This document shows, one piece after another, positions 1-8,760 of a DNA stretch of 64,000 nucleotides. The position numbers and the translations under genes are program-made. The stretch lies in NCBI RefSeq assembly GCF_016110345.1, contig NZ_AP019011.1, positions 2,046,001-2,110,000 on the forward strand, given 5' to 3'. Every line of letters begins with the position of its first letter. Within the stretch, counting starts at the first letter, position 1. The notes under the pieces were generated by a model. That model did not search any database. It saw only the letters and a list, made by a program, of their open reading frames with translations, and was not told the origin of the DNA. The stretch is from Fluviibacter phosphoraccumulans. GTDB lineage: Bacteria > Pseudomonadota > Gammaproteobacteria > Burkholderiales > Rhodocyclaceae.

Positions 1-1394
1 TTACGATCACGACCCTGCTTGGCAGAACCGCCGGCGGAGTCACCCTCCACTAGGTACAGTTCACATTTACTCGGATCTTTTTCCTGGCAGTCTGCCAGTT
101 TGCCGGGCAGACCCACGCCGTCGAGCACGCTCTTACGACGCGTCATTTCACGTGCTTTACGGGCCGCGTCACGGGCACGGGCCGCTTCTACGATCTTGCC
201 GGTAATCACCTTGGCATCGGCCGGACGCTCCAGCAAGAATTCAGATAACTTCTGCGCTACCACTTCTTCCACCGCCGGACGGGCTTCGGACGAGACGAGC
301 TTCATCTTGGTTTGCGAGGCAAACTTCGGATCTGGCATTTTTACCGACAGCACGCAGGTGAGACCTTCGCGCATATCATCACCAGTGATGTCGACCTTGG
401 CCTTTTTGGCGATGTCGTTTTCTTCGATGTACTTGTTGATGACGCGAGTCATGGCCGCACGCAGGCCGGTAAGGTGGGTACCCCCATCCGACTGCGGAAT
501 GTTATTGGTAAAGCACAGAACGTTTTCCGAGTAGGAGTCGTTCCATTGCATGGCGACTTCAACAGAAATCGTGGCTTCACCGGCCTGGGTTTCACCCGTC
601 GAATAAAACACGTTCGGATGCAGGATGGTTTTGTTTTTGTTGATGTAATCAACAAAGCCCTTCACGCCACCCGAGAAAGCAAAGTCTTCTTCTTTGCCGG
701 TACGCTGATCGACCAGACGCACGCTGACGCCGTTGTTCAGGAACGACAATTCACGCAGACGCTTGGCCAGAATTTCGTAATGGAATTCAACCGTGCCAAA
801 AATTTCTGGATCAGCCAGAAAGTGCACTTCCGTACCGCGGTTTTCTGTTTCGCCGATCACAGCCATAGGCGAAACTTCAACACCGTTCTGCATTTCGATA
901 ACGCGATTAACCGGCTTACCTTGATTAAACTCCATGAAATACTTTTTGCCATCACGACGAATGATGAGCTTAAGCCATTGCGATAGGGCGTTAACACACG
1001 ACACACCTACGCCGTGCAGACCACCAGACACCTTGTAGCTATTCTGGTTGAACTTACCACCTGCGTGCAATACGCACATCACGATTTCAGCGGCCGAACG
1101 TTTCGGCTCGTGCTTATCGTCGAATTTGATGCCTGTCGGAATACCGCGGCCGTTATCTTTAACCGAGATCGAATTATCGCTATGAATGGTCACGACGATG
1201 TCATCGCAGTAACCGGCCAACGCTTCATCAATACCGTTATCAACGACTTCAAACACCATGTGATGCAGGCCACTGCCATCGGAGGTATCACCGATGTACA
1301 TGCCCGGCCGTTTGCGAACAGCCTCCAGGCCTTCCAGCTGCTGGATCGAGGATTCGTCGTATTCGGGTGCTTGCGTAGGTTTCTTATCGGCCAT
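1..1394 (-). CDS. gyrB: DNA gyrase subunit B (3' end beyond window)
   Basis: ATPase subunit of DNA gyrase, which introduces negative supercoils with GyrA. The reverse strand reads from an ATG at 1394 (MADKKPTQAPEYDESSIQQL) without a stop to the window edge, giving about 464 codons. Seen: the GHKL ATPase signatures EVVDNGIDEALAGY and the glycine-rich GGLHGVGVSCVNALS loop, then the start of the TOPRIM domain, EGDSAGGSAKQGRDR, with its catalytic Glu. The TOPRIM remainder and C-terminal tail are cut off. It lies 50 bp downstream of dnaN in the same direction, the usual dnaA-dnaN-gyrB order without recF. No strong Shine-Dalgarno is visible before the ATG. The GyrB versus ParE choice rests on the dnaN neighbour. 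Confidence 0.97.
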   Translation of the reverse strand, partial: MADKKPTQAPEYDESSIQQLEGLEAVRKRPGMYIGDTSDGSGLHHMVFEVVDNGIDEALAGYCDDIVVTIHSDNSISVKDNGRGIPTGIKFDDKHEPKRSAAEIVMCVLHAGGKFNQNSYKVSGGLHGVGVSCVNALSQWLKLIIRRDGKKYFMEFNQGKPVNRVIEMQNGVEVSPMAVIGETENRGTEVHFLADPEIFGTVEFHYEILAKRLRELSFLNNGVSVRLVDQRTGKEEDFAFSGGVKGFVDYINKNKTILHPNVFYSTGETQAGEATISVEVAMQWNDSYSENVLCFTNNIPQSDGGTHLTGLRAAMTRVINKYIEENDIAKKAKVDITGDDMREGLTCVLSVKMPDPKFASQTKMKLVSSEARPAVEEVVAQKLSEFLLERPADAKVITGKIVEAARARDAARKAREMTRRKSVLDGVGLPGKLADCQEKDPSKCELYLVEGDSAGGSAKQGRDR

Positions 1395-1444
1395 CGTTTT
1401 CAACTTAGATAATTCAAACAGAGTGGTTCGCAATCCAATGCCAC

Positions 1445-2548
1445 TTAGATACGCATTGGCATAACAACGTACTTGAAAGTACTGCTGTCAGCTGGGCCAA
1501 ACAGTGCGCTTGAGTTGGAATCATTAAAACGCCAGACAACTTGTTCGTCGGTCACATGGCCCAGAACATCCAGCAGGTAATTGACGTTAAAGCCGATATC
1601 CAAACGTTCACCGTTGTAATCCACTTCAATTTCTTCCTGCGCTTCTTCCTGCTCTGCATTGGCGGCACTGATCTTTAGAACGCCATTTTCCAGAATCAGG
1701 CGAACGCCCGAAAACTTTTCGTTCGAAAGAATACGCGCCCGCTGCAATGCTTGACTGAACCCAATGCGATTCAGGGGCAGTTCATTCGAAAACGACGGTG
1801 GAATCACTCGTGTGTAGTCCGGGAACTTGCCGTCAATCAGTTTGGTCACAAAAACGACATCACCAAACGAGAAACGCGCCTGGTTATGGGCCAGCGTGAT
1901 GTTGAGCGGATCTTCAGAATCAGCAAGCAGACGTGCAAGTTCAAGGACTGATTTACGCGGCAGAATGATTTCCTGCTTGTCCAGAGTCTGTTCGATATCC
2001 ATCTGAGCAAAGGCCAGGCGATGACCATCGGTTGCCACCGACCGCAATGCATTGCCTTCTACCTGGAGCAGCATACCGTTCAGGTAGTAGCGCACATCTT
2101 GAGCCGCCATCGCATACTGCGTTTGTCCCAGCAGATGCTTAAACGATTTCTGGGTTACCGAAAACGAGACAGGCTCAGCCGCATTCAGACTCATTTGCGG
2201 AAAGTCTTCAGCGGGCAGGGTTTGCAGCGAGAAACGACTCTTACCTGCTTTAACTACCAGACGTTTTTCGTCCAGATCCAAACTGACTGTCGATGCTTCG
2301 GGTAATGAACGCAAAATATCTTGCAACTTGCGTGCTGCGACGGTAACGGATCCTTCAGCCCCACCCTCCAGGCTAACGCCAGTCGTAATCTGAATTTCGA
2401 TATCTGTCGCAACAAGGGTCAGCATAGCCCCCTTCTTCTCGATCAGGACATTGGAAAGAATGGGCAGTGTGTGCCGCTTCTCAACAATCCCTGAAACGGT
2501 TTGCAAAGGTGCCAGAAGTGTTTCTCTAGAGGTCTTTAATAACAACAT
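1445..2548 (-). CDS. dnaN: DNA polymerase III sliding clamp (beta subunit)
   Basis: Encodes the ring-shaped processivity clamp that tethers Pol III and other polymerases to DNA. The 367 residues match the usual family length and the protein begins MLLLKTSRETLLAPLQTVSG. It ends in the characteristic KYVVMPMRI, which contributes to the clamp's protein-binding pocket. An AGGAA motif lies about 9 nt before the ATG and supports the start. It sits between dnaA (203 bp upstream on the same strand) and gyrB (50 bp downstream), so a dnaN-gyrB transcript starting in the dnaA-dnaN gap or reading through from dnaA is likely. Confidence 0.98.
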   Translation of the reverse strand: MLLLKTSRETLLAPLQTVSGIVEKRHTLPILSNVLIEKKGAMLTLVATDIEIQITTGVSLEGGAEGSVTVAARKLQDILRSLPEASTVSLDLDEKRLVVKAGKSRFSLQTLPAEDFPQMSLNAAEPVSFSVTQKSFKHLLGQTQYAMAAQDVRYYLNGMLLQVEGNALRSVATDGHRLAFAQMDIEQTLDKQEIILPRKSVLELARLLADSEDPLNITLAHNQARFSFGDVVFVTKLIDGKFPDYTRVIPPSFSNELPLNRIGFSQALQRARILSNEKFSGVRLILENGVLKISAANAEQEEAQEEIEVDYNGERLDIGFNVNYLLDVLGHVTDEQVVWRFNDSNSSALFGPADSSTFKYVVMPMRI

Positions 2549-2586
2549 ATATAGAATTCCTAATACGAATAAGCTCAGGTCAATTC

Positions 2587-2595
2587 TGTGGATAA
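2587..2595 (-). promoter_or_regulatory. DnaA box, perfect match
   Basis: TGTGGATAA on the plus strand is the exact complement of the consensus TTATCCACA. It lies about 40 bp upstream of the dnaN start codon, in the dnaA-dnaN gap. Confidence 0.7.
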
Positions 2596-2711
2596 GGTGA
2601 TTTTCTCACGAAAATTCATGGGATTGCTGACTGTACAACCCTAAGGAAAACCCAGGGGAGCGTTGGTTGACGAAATGGGGATGAAATTGCGACTTTGGAC
2701 AAAACCCAAGG

Positions 2712-2720
2712 TTACCCACA
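2712..2720 (+). promoter_or_regulatory. DnaA box, one mismatch
   Basis: TTACCCACA differs from the TTATCCACA consensus at one position. It is oriented opposite to the box at 2587-2595 and sits about 30 bp beyond the dnaA stop codon. Confidence 0.5.
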
Positions 2721-2751
2721 AAACGTCCACGTACTGTACAGGAGTTATGCG

Positions 2752-4170
2752 TCATCCTTTCAGCACCTGAAGTAGAACATGGATATCGTGATTGATTTGT
2801 TGATCTTTACTACGCATATCCTCGATGGTTCGTACTGCATGAAGCACCGTTGTATGGTCGCGACCACCAAAAGACTCACCGATCATCTGATAACTATGCG
2901 GTGTCACTTCTTTGCACAACCACATAGCGACCTGACGCGGACGGGCGATCATTCGGCTACGTTTCTTGGAGTAAAGATCCCCAACCTTCAATTTATAGTA
3001 GTCAGCCACCATTTTCTGAATGTTTTCTACGGTAATTTGACGGTTATAGGCCCCAACAATGTCTTTCAGGGCTTCTTTTGCGGTTTCAAGGGTAATTTCG
3101 CGCCCATGGAACTGTGCAAAAGCCAAAACTCGGGTCAAAGCACCCTCTAATTCTCGAACATTGGAGCGTAAATGCTTCGCAATGAAGAAAGCAACTTCAT
3201 CCGCCAGAACTTTTCCTTCGGATTCTGCTTTCTTTTTGAGAATGGCCACCCGCATTTCTGTTTCAGGGGGCTCTATTTGTACGGTCAGACCCCAATCCAA
3301 GCGCGTAATCAGGCGATCTTCCAGTCCTTCAATTGCTTTCGGATAGGTGTCGCAGGTAATCACAATCTGCTTGCGGGCTTCTACCAGCGCATTAAACAGA
3401 TAGAAAAATTCTTCCTGAGAACGATCTTTACCCTTCAGGAACTGCACATCATCGAGTAGCAGTAAATCAATAGAGCGGTAAGTGCGCTTAAAACTATCAA
3501 AGGCTTTTTGTTGATAAGCACGAACAACGTCTGAGTAGTAATCCTCGGCGTGTACGTAGCGCACCACTTTGGTGGGATCAGCGGCCAGGACGGCATTGCC
3601 GATCGCGTGAATCAGGTGGGTTTTACCGAGCCCAGCGCCCCCGTAGATAAACAAGGGGTTATAAGCACCACCAGGTGTTTCGGCGACATTCATGCAGGCG
3701 GCACGGGCTAATTCATTGGCTTTACCGACGACCAGCTCGTCAAAAGTAAAGTGTGTCATTAACCGTGTACCTTGGCCAGACGCCTTACGTTGCGCAACGG
3801 CGGTCGATGCTAAAGACGTTGTCGTTGTTTTCTCAGCCGTTGCTGGACTCGATACAGAATCCTGAGCACCCATGGTTTGGGGTGCCGCAGAACGTGTTGG
3901 TGCACTATTGGCAGCCGCTTGTGCGGTGCCAATCGTAAAATTAACGGTAACAGGCCCACCATAGAACGTGTCTGCTAAGTCCTGAAATGTACCGAGGTAG
4001 TTGTCGCGCACCCATTTGAGAATAAAGCGATTCGGCGCTGAAACCGTTAACTCATTTGTTTCGGTATTTCGATCAGCAGCCAGCTGTAGCGGCCGAATCC
4101 ATGTGCTGAACTGCTGGGCAGGAAGTGTTTCCCCCAGCTTTTCAAGACAGTAGTTCCAGAATGGATTCAT
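2752..4170 (-). CDS. dnaA: Chromosomal replication initiator DnaA
   Basis: AAA+ protein that binds DnaA boxes and opens the origin. Seen in order: N-terminal DnaB-contact domain (MNPFWNYCLEKL...), a low-complexity Ala/Thr/Ser linker at about residues 85-135, Walker A GGAGLGKTHL near residue 178, Walker B LLLLDDVQF, and the C-terminal DNA-binding signature GGRDHTTVLHAVRTI. Length, about 472 residues, is normal. I chose the ATG at 4170 because MNPFW resembles family N-termini. A TTG two codons upstream (4176) has an AGG at better spacing and is a real alternative. DnaA is transcribed leftward and is divergent from rpmH. Confidence 0.98.
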   Translation of the reverse strand: MNPFWNYCLEKLGETLPAQQFSTWIRPLQLAADRNTETNELTVSAPNRFILKWVRDNYLGTFQDLADTFYGGPVTVNFTIGTAQAAANSAPTRSAAPQTMGAQDSVSSPATAEKTTTTSLASTAVAQRKASGQGTRLMTHFTFDELVVGKANELARAACMNVAETPGGAYNPLFIYGGAGLGKTHLIHAIGNAVLAADPTKVVRYVHAEDYYSDVVRAYQQKAFDSFKRTYRSIDLLLLDDVQFLKGKDRSQEEFFYLFNALVEARKQIVITCDTYPKAIEGLEDRLITRLDWGLTVQIEPPETEMRVAILKKKAESEGKVLADEVAFFIAKHLRSNVRELEGALTRVLAFAQFHGREITLETAKEALKDIVGAYNRQITVENIQKMVADYYKLKVGDLYSKKRSRMIARPRQVAMWLCKEVTPHSYQMIGESFGGRDHTTVLHAVRTIEDMRSKDQQINHDIHVLLQVLKG

Positions 4171-4325
4171 TAACAATAAGACCTGGTGACTGCGACATGC
4201 GGCACCTAAAACGCGCCAGTTTTCGCAGATTGCGTAACCTTTTAGGATACCTCAAGCCAGCCGCTTTGTCCGACGTTCTTTAGTGTAAGGGGCAGATTGA
4301 ACAAGGAGGTAAGTGCTGACATAAC

Positions 4326-4355
4326 TTGACAGACACGGGGAAATTCCTGTTTAAT
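4326..4355 (+). promoter_or_regulatory. Sigma-70 type promoter for rpmH operon
   Basis: A perfect -35 TTGACA (4326-4331) and a -10 TTTAAT (4350-4355) are separated by 18 bp, about 55 bp before the rpmH start codon. This would drive rpmH and probably rnpA-yidD-yidC. The rest of the 240-bp dnaA-rpmH gap shows no gene and no clear DnaA box. Confidence 0.6.
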
Positions 4356-4410
4356 CACGGGTTTTTCGCGGCACGTGCCGCTATTTACTGGATTCTGGGG
4401 AGCCCCCGTC

Positions 4411-4545
4411 ATGAAACGTACTTATCAACCTTCCGTAGTTCGCCGTAAGCGCACCCATGGTTTCCTCGTTCGTTCGCGTACCCGTGGTGGTCGTGCTGTG
4501 ATCGCGTCGCGTCGCGCCAAGGGCCGTCATCGTCTGTCTGTCTAA
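4411..4545 (+). CDS. rpmH: 50S ribosomal protein L34
   Basis: A 44-residue, very basic protein beginning MKRTYQPSVVRRKRTHGFL and ending RAKGRHRLSV. This is the complete, highly conserved L34 sequence found in the large ribosomal subunit. It has its usual place next to dnaA (divergent) and upstream of rnpA. It is preceded by the promoter at 4326-4355. The start ATG is unambiguous because MKRTYQPS is the family N-terminus. Confidence 0.98.
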   Translation: MKRTYQPSVVRRKRTHGFLVRSRTRGGRAVIASRRAKGRHRLSV

Positions 4546-4615
4546 AGACGACGCGTCCGGTTTCCGGACGTTACCGGGTTAGACGCTTCTTACTTTAATC
4601 CGGTTCGGAACAACG

Positions 4616-5095
4616 GTGAGTTTTACTAAAATTCAATCCCGTTTTCGCTTTAGTAGGGCATCAAGGCTACTTAAGCCGTTAGAGTTCCAGACGGTCTTTG
4701 ATGCCCGTAAAGCTTGCCGAGGGCAATGGCTGACGGTACATCGTTATCAGCCTAGCCAATCTCGAGCGTGCTCTGACAACGAGCAGACCGATTTCATCGA
4801 AAGTGCCAACCCGGCCAGTCGGCTCGGCCTGATTGTGGCCAAACGACTGGTGGCGGCGTCTGCACGTCGTAATCTTATTCGCCGTGTTTTGCGCGAGTAT
4901 TTCCGGACGACCCTGGTGAGCTTTCCGCCGGGTGACTGGATTATCCGGCTGCACGAATCGCCGTTCCGCGTAAAAAAAGGCGAAGCCGCGCCGACCCGTC
5001 TGCAGGTAGTTACTGGTTTGCGCATGGATGTGACGCAGTTGATGAACCGCATTGCCGGTCAGATTAGAAAAGAAAACCCGGGCAGTCCATCGTGA
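4616..5095 (+). CDS. rnpA: Ribonuclease P protein component
   Basis: Protein cofactor of RNase P, which matures tRNA 5' ends. The RNR signature is present as SARRNLIRRVLREYFR in the middle of the protein, with the FxxVF-type N-terminal segment (LEFQTVFDARKACRG). Starts with GTG. At 159 residues it is longer than the usual 110-140. Part of the excess is an insertion of roughly 20 polar residues (around residues 42-62) between the second strand and the conserved RLGLIVAKRLV segment. The stop overlaps the yidD GTG start by 4 nt, so the two genes are probably translationally coupled. Confidence 0.93.
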   Translation: MSFTKIQSRFRFSRASRLLKPLEFQTVFDARKACRGQWLTVHRYQPSQSRACSDNEQTDFIESANPASRLGLIVAKRLVAASARRNLIRRVLREYFRTTLVSFPPGDWIIRLHESPFRVKKGEAAPTRLQVVTGLRMDVTQLMNRIAGQIRKENPGSPS

Positions 5096-5346
5096 ACGCG
5101 GGTATGGATAAGCTGATTGCTCTGCCGGGCAAGTTAATTCAGCAGCTGCTTTTAGTGCTGATCCAGGTCTACCGCTATGCGCTGAGCCCGTTTCTGGGGC
5201 AGCGCTGCCGCTTTTACCCGAGCTGTTCCGCTTATGCGGCAGAGGCTTTAACCCGATATGGACCGTTACGCGGATCGTGGCTGGCCATAAAAAGAGTGTT
5301 GCGTTGTCACCCTTTCCACCCCGGTGGTCACGATCCTGTGCCCTGA
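5092..5346 (+). CDS. yidD: Membrane protein insertion efficiency factor YidD
   Basis: Small membrane-associated protein that assists YidC-dependent insertion. The family core is visible: an amphipathic N-terminal helix (LIQQLLLVLIQVYRYALSP), then RCRFYPSCSAYAAEAL, and a C-terminal CHPFHPGGHDPVP. The GTG start at 5092 overlaps the rnpA stop. An internal ATG four codons on (5104) is an alternative start that would also give a normal protein of about 80 residues. It lies between rnpA and yidC as in most proteobacteria. Confidence 0.93.
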   Translation: MNAGMDKLIALPGKLIQQLLLVLIQVYRYALSPFLGQRCRFYPSCSAYAAEALTRYGPLRGSWLAIKRVLRCHPFHPGGHDPVP

Positions 5347-5421
5347 ATCTGGTACCCTTGCATGCTTTGTGGCGTTGTAAATGCGGCGTCCGATTTTTTG
5401 AACCTTCTCGCTGGCTGAACT

Positions 5422-7071
5422 ATGGATTACCGTCGTTTATTTCTTACCCTTATTTTCACTATCTCCGTATTCCTGCTTTGGGAAGGTTGGGGTCAGCATA
5501 AAGCTGAGCAGAAGGCCGCCAATATGCCGGCTGCCACGCAAGCCGCCGACTCGCCTAAGGGTTCGGTGGACTTGCGCGCCAAAGATGGCAGCGCCGTTCC
5601 TGCCCGCAGTAATGGCAACGGCAACACGCTAGCCAGCCAGCCAGCCGCCGCAGTGAATGCGCCGACGGTTACCGTTAAGACGGATGAATACGTTGCCACG
5701 ATCAGCCTGGCCGGTGCCAGCATTACCAATCTGGAATTGACCCAGCACAAGGGTGATGACAAATCCGGTTTGGTCGAACTGTTTGGTAAGACGCATCACT
5801 ACGCGGCGCAGTCGGGTCTGATTGGTGACGGCATGCCGAGCCACAAGACCTTGTGGCGTCAGGTTTCTACGGCAACTGAACTGAAGGCCGATCAGAATAG
5901 TCTGGACGTGGTCTTTGAAGCCGATGCTGCTAACGGTGGCAAAGTGACCAAGACGCTGACCTTCAAGCGTGGCGATTACGGTATCGATGTCACTTACCGT
6001 TTGAAGGGTGCTGCTGCCGATAAGACAGATGCCTACTTCCAGCTGGTGCGTGATGACAAAGCACCGGCCGGCGATCCAAATATGGTGAGCGTATTTACGG
6101 GCCCCGCTTTCTACACCGACGCGCAGAAGTTCAACAAAATCAAATTTGCCGATATCGCTGACGGTAGCGCCAAATTTGAAAAGACCGCAAATGATGGTTG
6201 GGTCGCGATGATCCAGCACTATTTTGTCACAGCCTTTATTCCTGCTGCGGGCATGCCACGTGAGTTCTACACGCGTCAGGTTGAGCCCGGTGTATTTGCT
6301 GCCGGCGTCATCGTGCCGATGCCAGCAGCTAAAGATGGTGTGAGCACGCTGAGTGTGCCGCTCTATGCTGGTCCGCAAGAACACAGCACCCTTGAAAAGG
6401 TTGCCCCGGGTTTCGATCTGGTCGTGGACTACGGTTGGCTGACGGTTCTGGCTGCACCGATTTTCTGGGTGCTGGAATGGCTGGAAGTGCTGACGGGCAA
6501 CTGGGGTTGGGCCATTGTGCTCATGACCATCATGCTCAAGCTGATCTTCTTCCCGTTGTCGGCCGCCAGCTACAAATCGATGGCGCGTATGCGCACAGTT
6601 ACGCCTCGCCTGATGGCGCTGAAAGAGCGTTATGGCAACGACAAGCAAAAGCTGAACCAGGAAATGATGGATCTGTACCGCAAGGAAAAGATCAATCCGC
6701 TGGGTGGCTGCTTGCCGATTCTGGTACAGATTCCGGTGTTCATTGCGCTGTACTGGGTACTGCTCGGTGCCGTTGAAATGCGTAACGCGCCATGGGTGGG
6801 CTGGATTCATGATCTGACGCAACCGGATCCGTTCTACATTCTGCCAGCCATCATGATGGCCACCATGCTGTTCCAGGTGAAGCTGAACCCAACACCGCCG
6901 GATCCTGTGCAAGCCAAGATCATGTGGATTATGCCGCTGGGCTTTGGTGTGATGTTCTTCTTCTTCCCGGCAGGTCTGGTGCTGTACTGGACGGTGAACA
7001 ACGTGCTGTCGATTGCTCAGCAGTGGGCCATCAACCGCAAGATTGAAGCCGCCAAGCACAACCACCGCTAA
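5422..7071 (+). CDS. yidC: Membrane protein insertase YidC/Oxa1
   Basis: Inner-membrane insertase acting alone or with SecYEG. Seen: N-terminal membrane anchor (residues about 5-22, LFLTLIFTISVFLLWEGW), an Ala/Pro-rich linker, a large periplasmic beta domain (about residues 75-340) and a C-terminal five-helix insertase core starting at FDLVVDYGWLTVLAAPIFW. Length 549 is normal for Gram-negative YidC. The groove residue that is Arg366 in E. coli appears as Lys here (IMLKLIFFPL), a conservative change. The C-terminus is basic (NRKIEAAKHNHR), as expected for ribosome contact. Only one base separates its stop from the mnmE start. Confidence 0.98.
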   Translation: MDYRRLFLTLIFTISVFLLWEGWGQHKAEQKAANMPAATQAADSPKGSVDLRAKDGSAVPARSNGNGNTLASQPAAAVNAPTVTVKTDEYVATISLAGASITNLELTQHKGDDKSGLVELFGKTHHYAAQSGLIGDGMPSHKTLWRQVSTATELKADQNSLDVVFEADAANGGKVTKTLTFKRGDYGIDVTYRLKGAAADKTDAYFQLVRDDKAPAGDPNMVSVFTGPAFYTDAQKFNKIKFADIADGSAKFEKTANDGWVAMIQHYFVTAFIPAAGMPREFYTRQVEPGVFAAGVIVPMPAAKDGVSTLSVPLYAGPQEHSTLEKVAPGFDLVVDYGWLTVLAAPIFWVLEWLEVLTGNWGWAIVLMTIMLKLIFFPLSAASYKSMARMRTVTPRLMALKERYGNDKQKLNQEMMDLYRKEKINPLGGCLPILVQIPVFIALYWVLLGAVEMRNAPWVGWIHDLTQPDPFYILPAIMMATMLFQVKLNPTPPDPVQAKIMWIMPLGFGVMFFFFPAGLVLYWTVNNVLSIAQQWAINRKIEAAKHNHR

Positions 7072-7072
7072 G

Positions 7073-8407
7073 ATGCAGAATCCACCCATCGCGGCCATCG
7101 CCACGGCGCCGGGTCGCGGTGGGGTGGGGATTGTGCGGTTGTCGGGTGCCGGTCTGGCGTCCTTGATAGAACAGCTCACCGGCAAACCCCAGTCGGCCAG
7201 CTTTGCCCAGCCGCGAGTTGCCACCCTCACCCATTTTGTTGACGATGCCGGCCAGGTGCTCGATGAAGGCCTGCTGATTTATTTTGCGGGCCCGCATTCG
7301 TTTACCGGAGAAGATGTCATTGAACTGCAGGGCCACGGTGGCCCGGTCGTGATGCAGCTCCTCCTGTCTCGTTGTCTGGATCTGGGTGCGCGACTGGCAG
7401 AGCCGGGCGAATTTACGCGCCGTGCATTTCTTAATGGCAAACTGGATCTGGCCCAGGCCGAAGCCGTTGCCGATCTGATCAACGCATCCACCGCCACTGC
7501 CGCACGCTCTGCCGTGCGCTCCTTGCAAGGAGAGTTTTCCAAAGCCATCGATGCGTTGATTCAGCCGCTGATTGAACTGCGGGCACTGATCGAAGCCACG
7601 CTGGATTTCCCCGAAGAAGAAGTGGATTTCCTCAAAAGCATTCAGGCCGAATCACGCCTGAGCGGTATTCGTGAAGCACTAACGCATGTGCAAGCCAGTG
7701 CGCGTCAGGGTAAGTTGCTGCAGGACGGTTTAACCGTTGTGCTGATCGGCCAACCCAATGTGGGTAAGTCGTCGTTGCTCAATGCCCTGGCCGGTGAAGA
7801 CCTGGCGATTGTGACGCCGGTAGCTGGCACCACGCGCGATGTGGTGCGCGCCCATCTGCAGATCGAAGGTGTACCCTTACACGTAATTGACACGGCGGGT
7901 TTGCACGAAACCACCGACGAAGTAGAACGCCTCGGCATCAAGCGCACCTGGAACGAAATTCAAAAGGCCGATGTGGCGGTGTTACTCACCGATGCCCAGC
8001 ACGGGCTGACTGCGGCTGAAGAAGCCATCATCGCGCGACTGCCCGAAGGTACCACGCGCGTGATGGTGCAGAACAAGATTGATCTGGCGGCGGGCGTGGT
8101 TTCTGAAGCGTCGGTTGTAGCGATCTCCGCTAAAACCGGCGCCGGTGTTGATCAACTGCGCGCACGTTTGCTACAGATTGCTGGTTGGCAACCGGGCGAG
8201 AGTCTGTTCATCGCACGCGAGCGGCATATACGTGCCTTGAGTGATGCCGCAGACCATCTGGCAACGGCCGAAGCCGCATTGCCTGCGCTGGAGTTGTTTG
8301 CCGAAGAGCTGCGGTTGGCGCACAAAGCCCTGCAAAGCATTACTGGCGAATACACGCCGGATGATCTGCTCGGCGACATCTTCTCGCGCTTTTGTATCGG
8401 GAAATAA
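7073..8407 (+). CDS. mnmE: tRNA U34 carboxymethylaminomethyl-modifying GTPase MnmE
   Basis: Works with MnmG (also in this window at 14466) to install the cmnm5 group on wobble U34. Seen: N-terminal tetrahydrofolate-binding domain (IAAIATAPGRGGVGIVRLSG), helical domain interrupted by a G domain with GQPNVGKSSLLNAL (P-loop), DTAGLHE and NKIDLA motifs, and the diagnostic C-terminal FCIGK. Length of 444 aa is typical. I start at ATG 7073, directly after the yidC stop, because MQNPPIAAIAT matches family N-termini. The reading frame stays open further upstream into yidC. Confidence 0.98.
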   Translation: MQNPPIAAIATAPGRGGVGIVRLSGAGLASLIEQLTGKPQSASFAQPRVATLTHFVDDAGQVLDEGLLIYFAGPHSFTGEDVIELQGHGGPVVMQLLLSRCLDLGARLAEPGEFTRRAFLNGKLDLAQAEAVADLINASTATAARSAVRSLQGEFSKAIDALIQPLIELRALIEATLDFPEEEVDFLKSIQAESRLSGIREALTHVQASARQGKLLQDGLTVVLIGQPNVGKSSLLNALAGEDLAIVTPVAGTTRDVVRAHLQIEGVPLHVIDTAGLHETTDEVERLGIKRTWNEIQKADVAVLLTDAQHGLTAAEEAIIARLPEGTTRVMVQNKIDLAAGVVSEASVVAISAKTGAGVDQLRARLLQIAGWQPGESLFIARERHIRALSDAADHLATAEAALPALELFAEELRLAHKALQSITGEYTPDDLLGDIFSRFCIGK

Positions 8408-8409
8408 TC

Positions 8410-8760
8410 ATGGCCTGGCTTGTTACCAAATACCTCATCACCGCAGCGGTGGTTGTGCTGATCTCTGAAGTAGCCAAGCGCAGCGATAAGCTGGGCGGGC
8501 TCGTTGCCGCATTACCGATGGTGACGTTTCTGGCACTGATCTGGCTTTACGTGGAGAAGCAGCCTGCGGAAAAAATCTCCAATCACGCCTGGTATACGTT
8601 CTGGTACGTGGTGCCCACGCTGCCGATGTTCCTGGCCTTTCCGTTGCTATACGACCGGATTGGTTTCTGGCCAACGATGGCGGCCTGTGTGGGTATTACG
8701 ATTGTGTGCTTTGTTGTGTTTGCGATGATCGTTAAACACTTCGGCATCGAGCTGCTATAG
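8410..8760 (+). CDS. DUF3147-like small inner-membrane protein
   Basis: A 116-residue hydrophobic protein with four likely membrane helices: residues about 3-20, 32-49, 62-80 and 88-110. The segment EVAKRSDKLGGLVAALPMVTFLALIW resembles the DUF3147 family, whose function is unknown. The ATG at 8410 follows the mnmE stop by 2 nt, so it is probably in the same transcript. A TTG at 8392 inside mnmE is less likely. Its 3' end overlaps the convergent chrA gene by 6 nt. Confidence 0.75.
   Translation: MAWLVTKYLITAAVVVLISEVAKRSDKLGGLVAALPMVTFLALIWLYVEKQPAEKISNHAWYTFWYVVPTLPMFLAFPLLYDRIGFWPTMAACVGITIVCFVVFAMIVKHFGIELL

Larger units (their letters stand above)
2549..2751. other. Candidate oriC region (dnaA-dnaN gap)
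   Basis: This 203-bp gap between the end of dnaA and the start of dnaN holds one perfect DnaA box (2587-2595), one box with a single mismatch (2712-2720) and a weaker two-mismatch copy (TTTGGACAA) near 2694-2702. I found no comparable box in the dnaA-rpmH gap (4171-4410). The direction of transcription switches from left to right between dnaA and rpmH, which fits an origin in this neighbourhood. Known: oriC in many bacteria lies beside dnaA. Inferred: this gap is at least part of the origin. With only two good boxes the assignment is moderate. Confidence 0.5.

Noticed and set aside
312..986. 224-codon plus-strand frame over gyrB
   Set aside because: Antisense to gyrB, whose GHKL and TOPRIM motifs on the reverse strand are unambiguous.
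5629..7230. 533-codon open frame antisense to yidC and mnmE
   Set aside because: Composition is rich in His, Arg, Gln and Asn, with no family similarity, and it lies entirely opposite well-identified genes. Typical shadow frame of GC-rich coding DNA.
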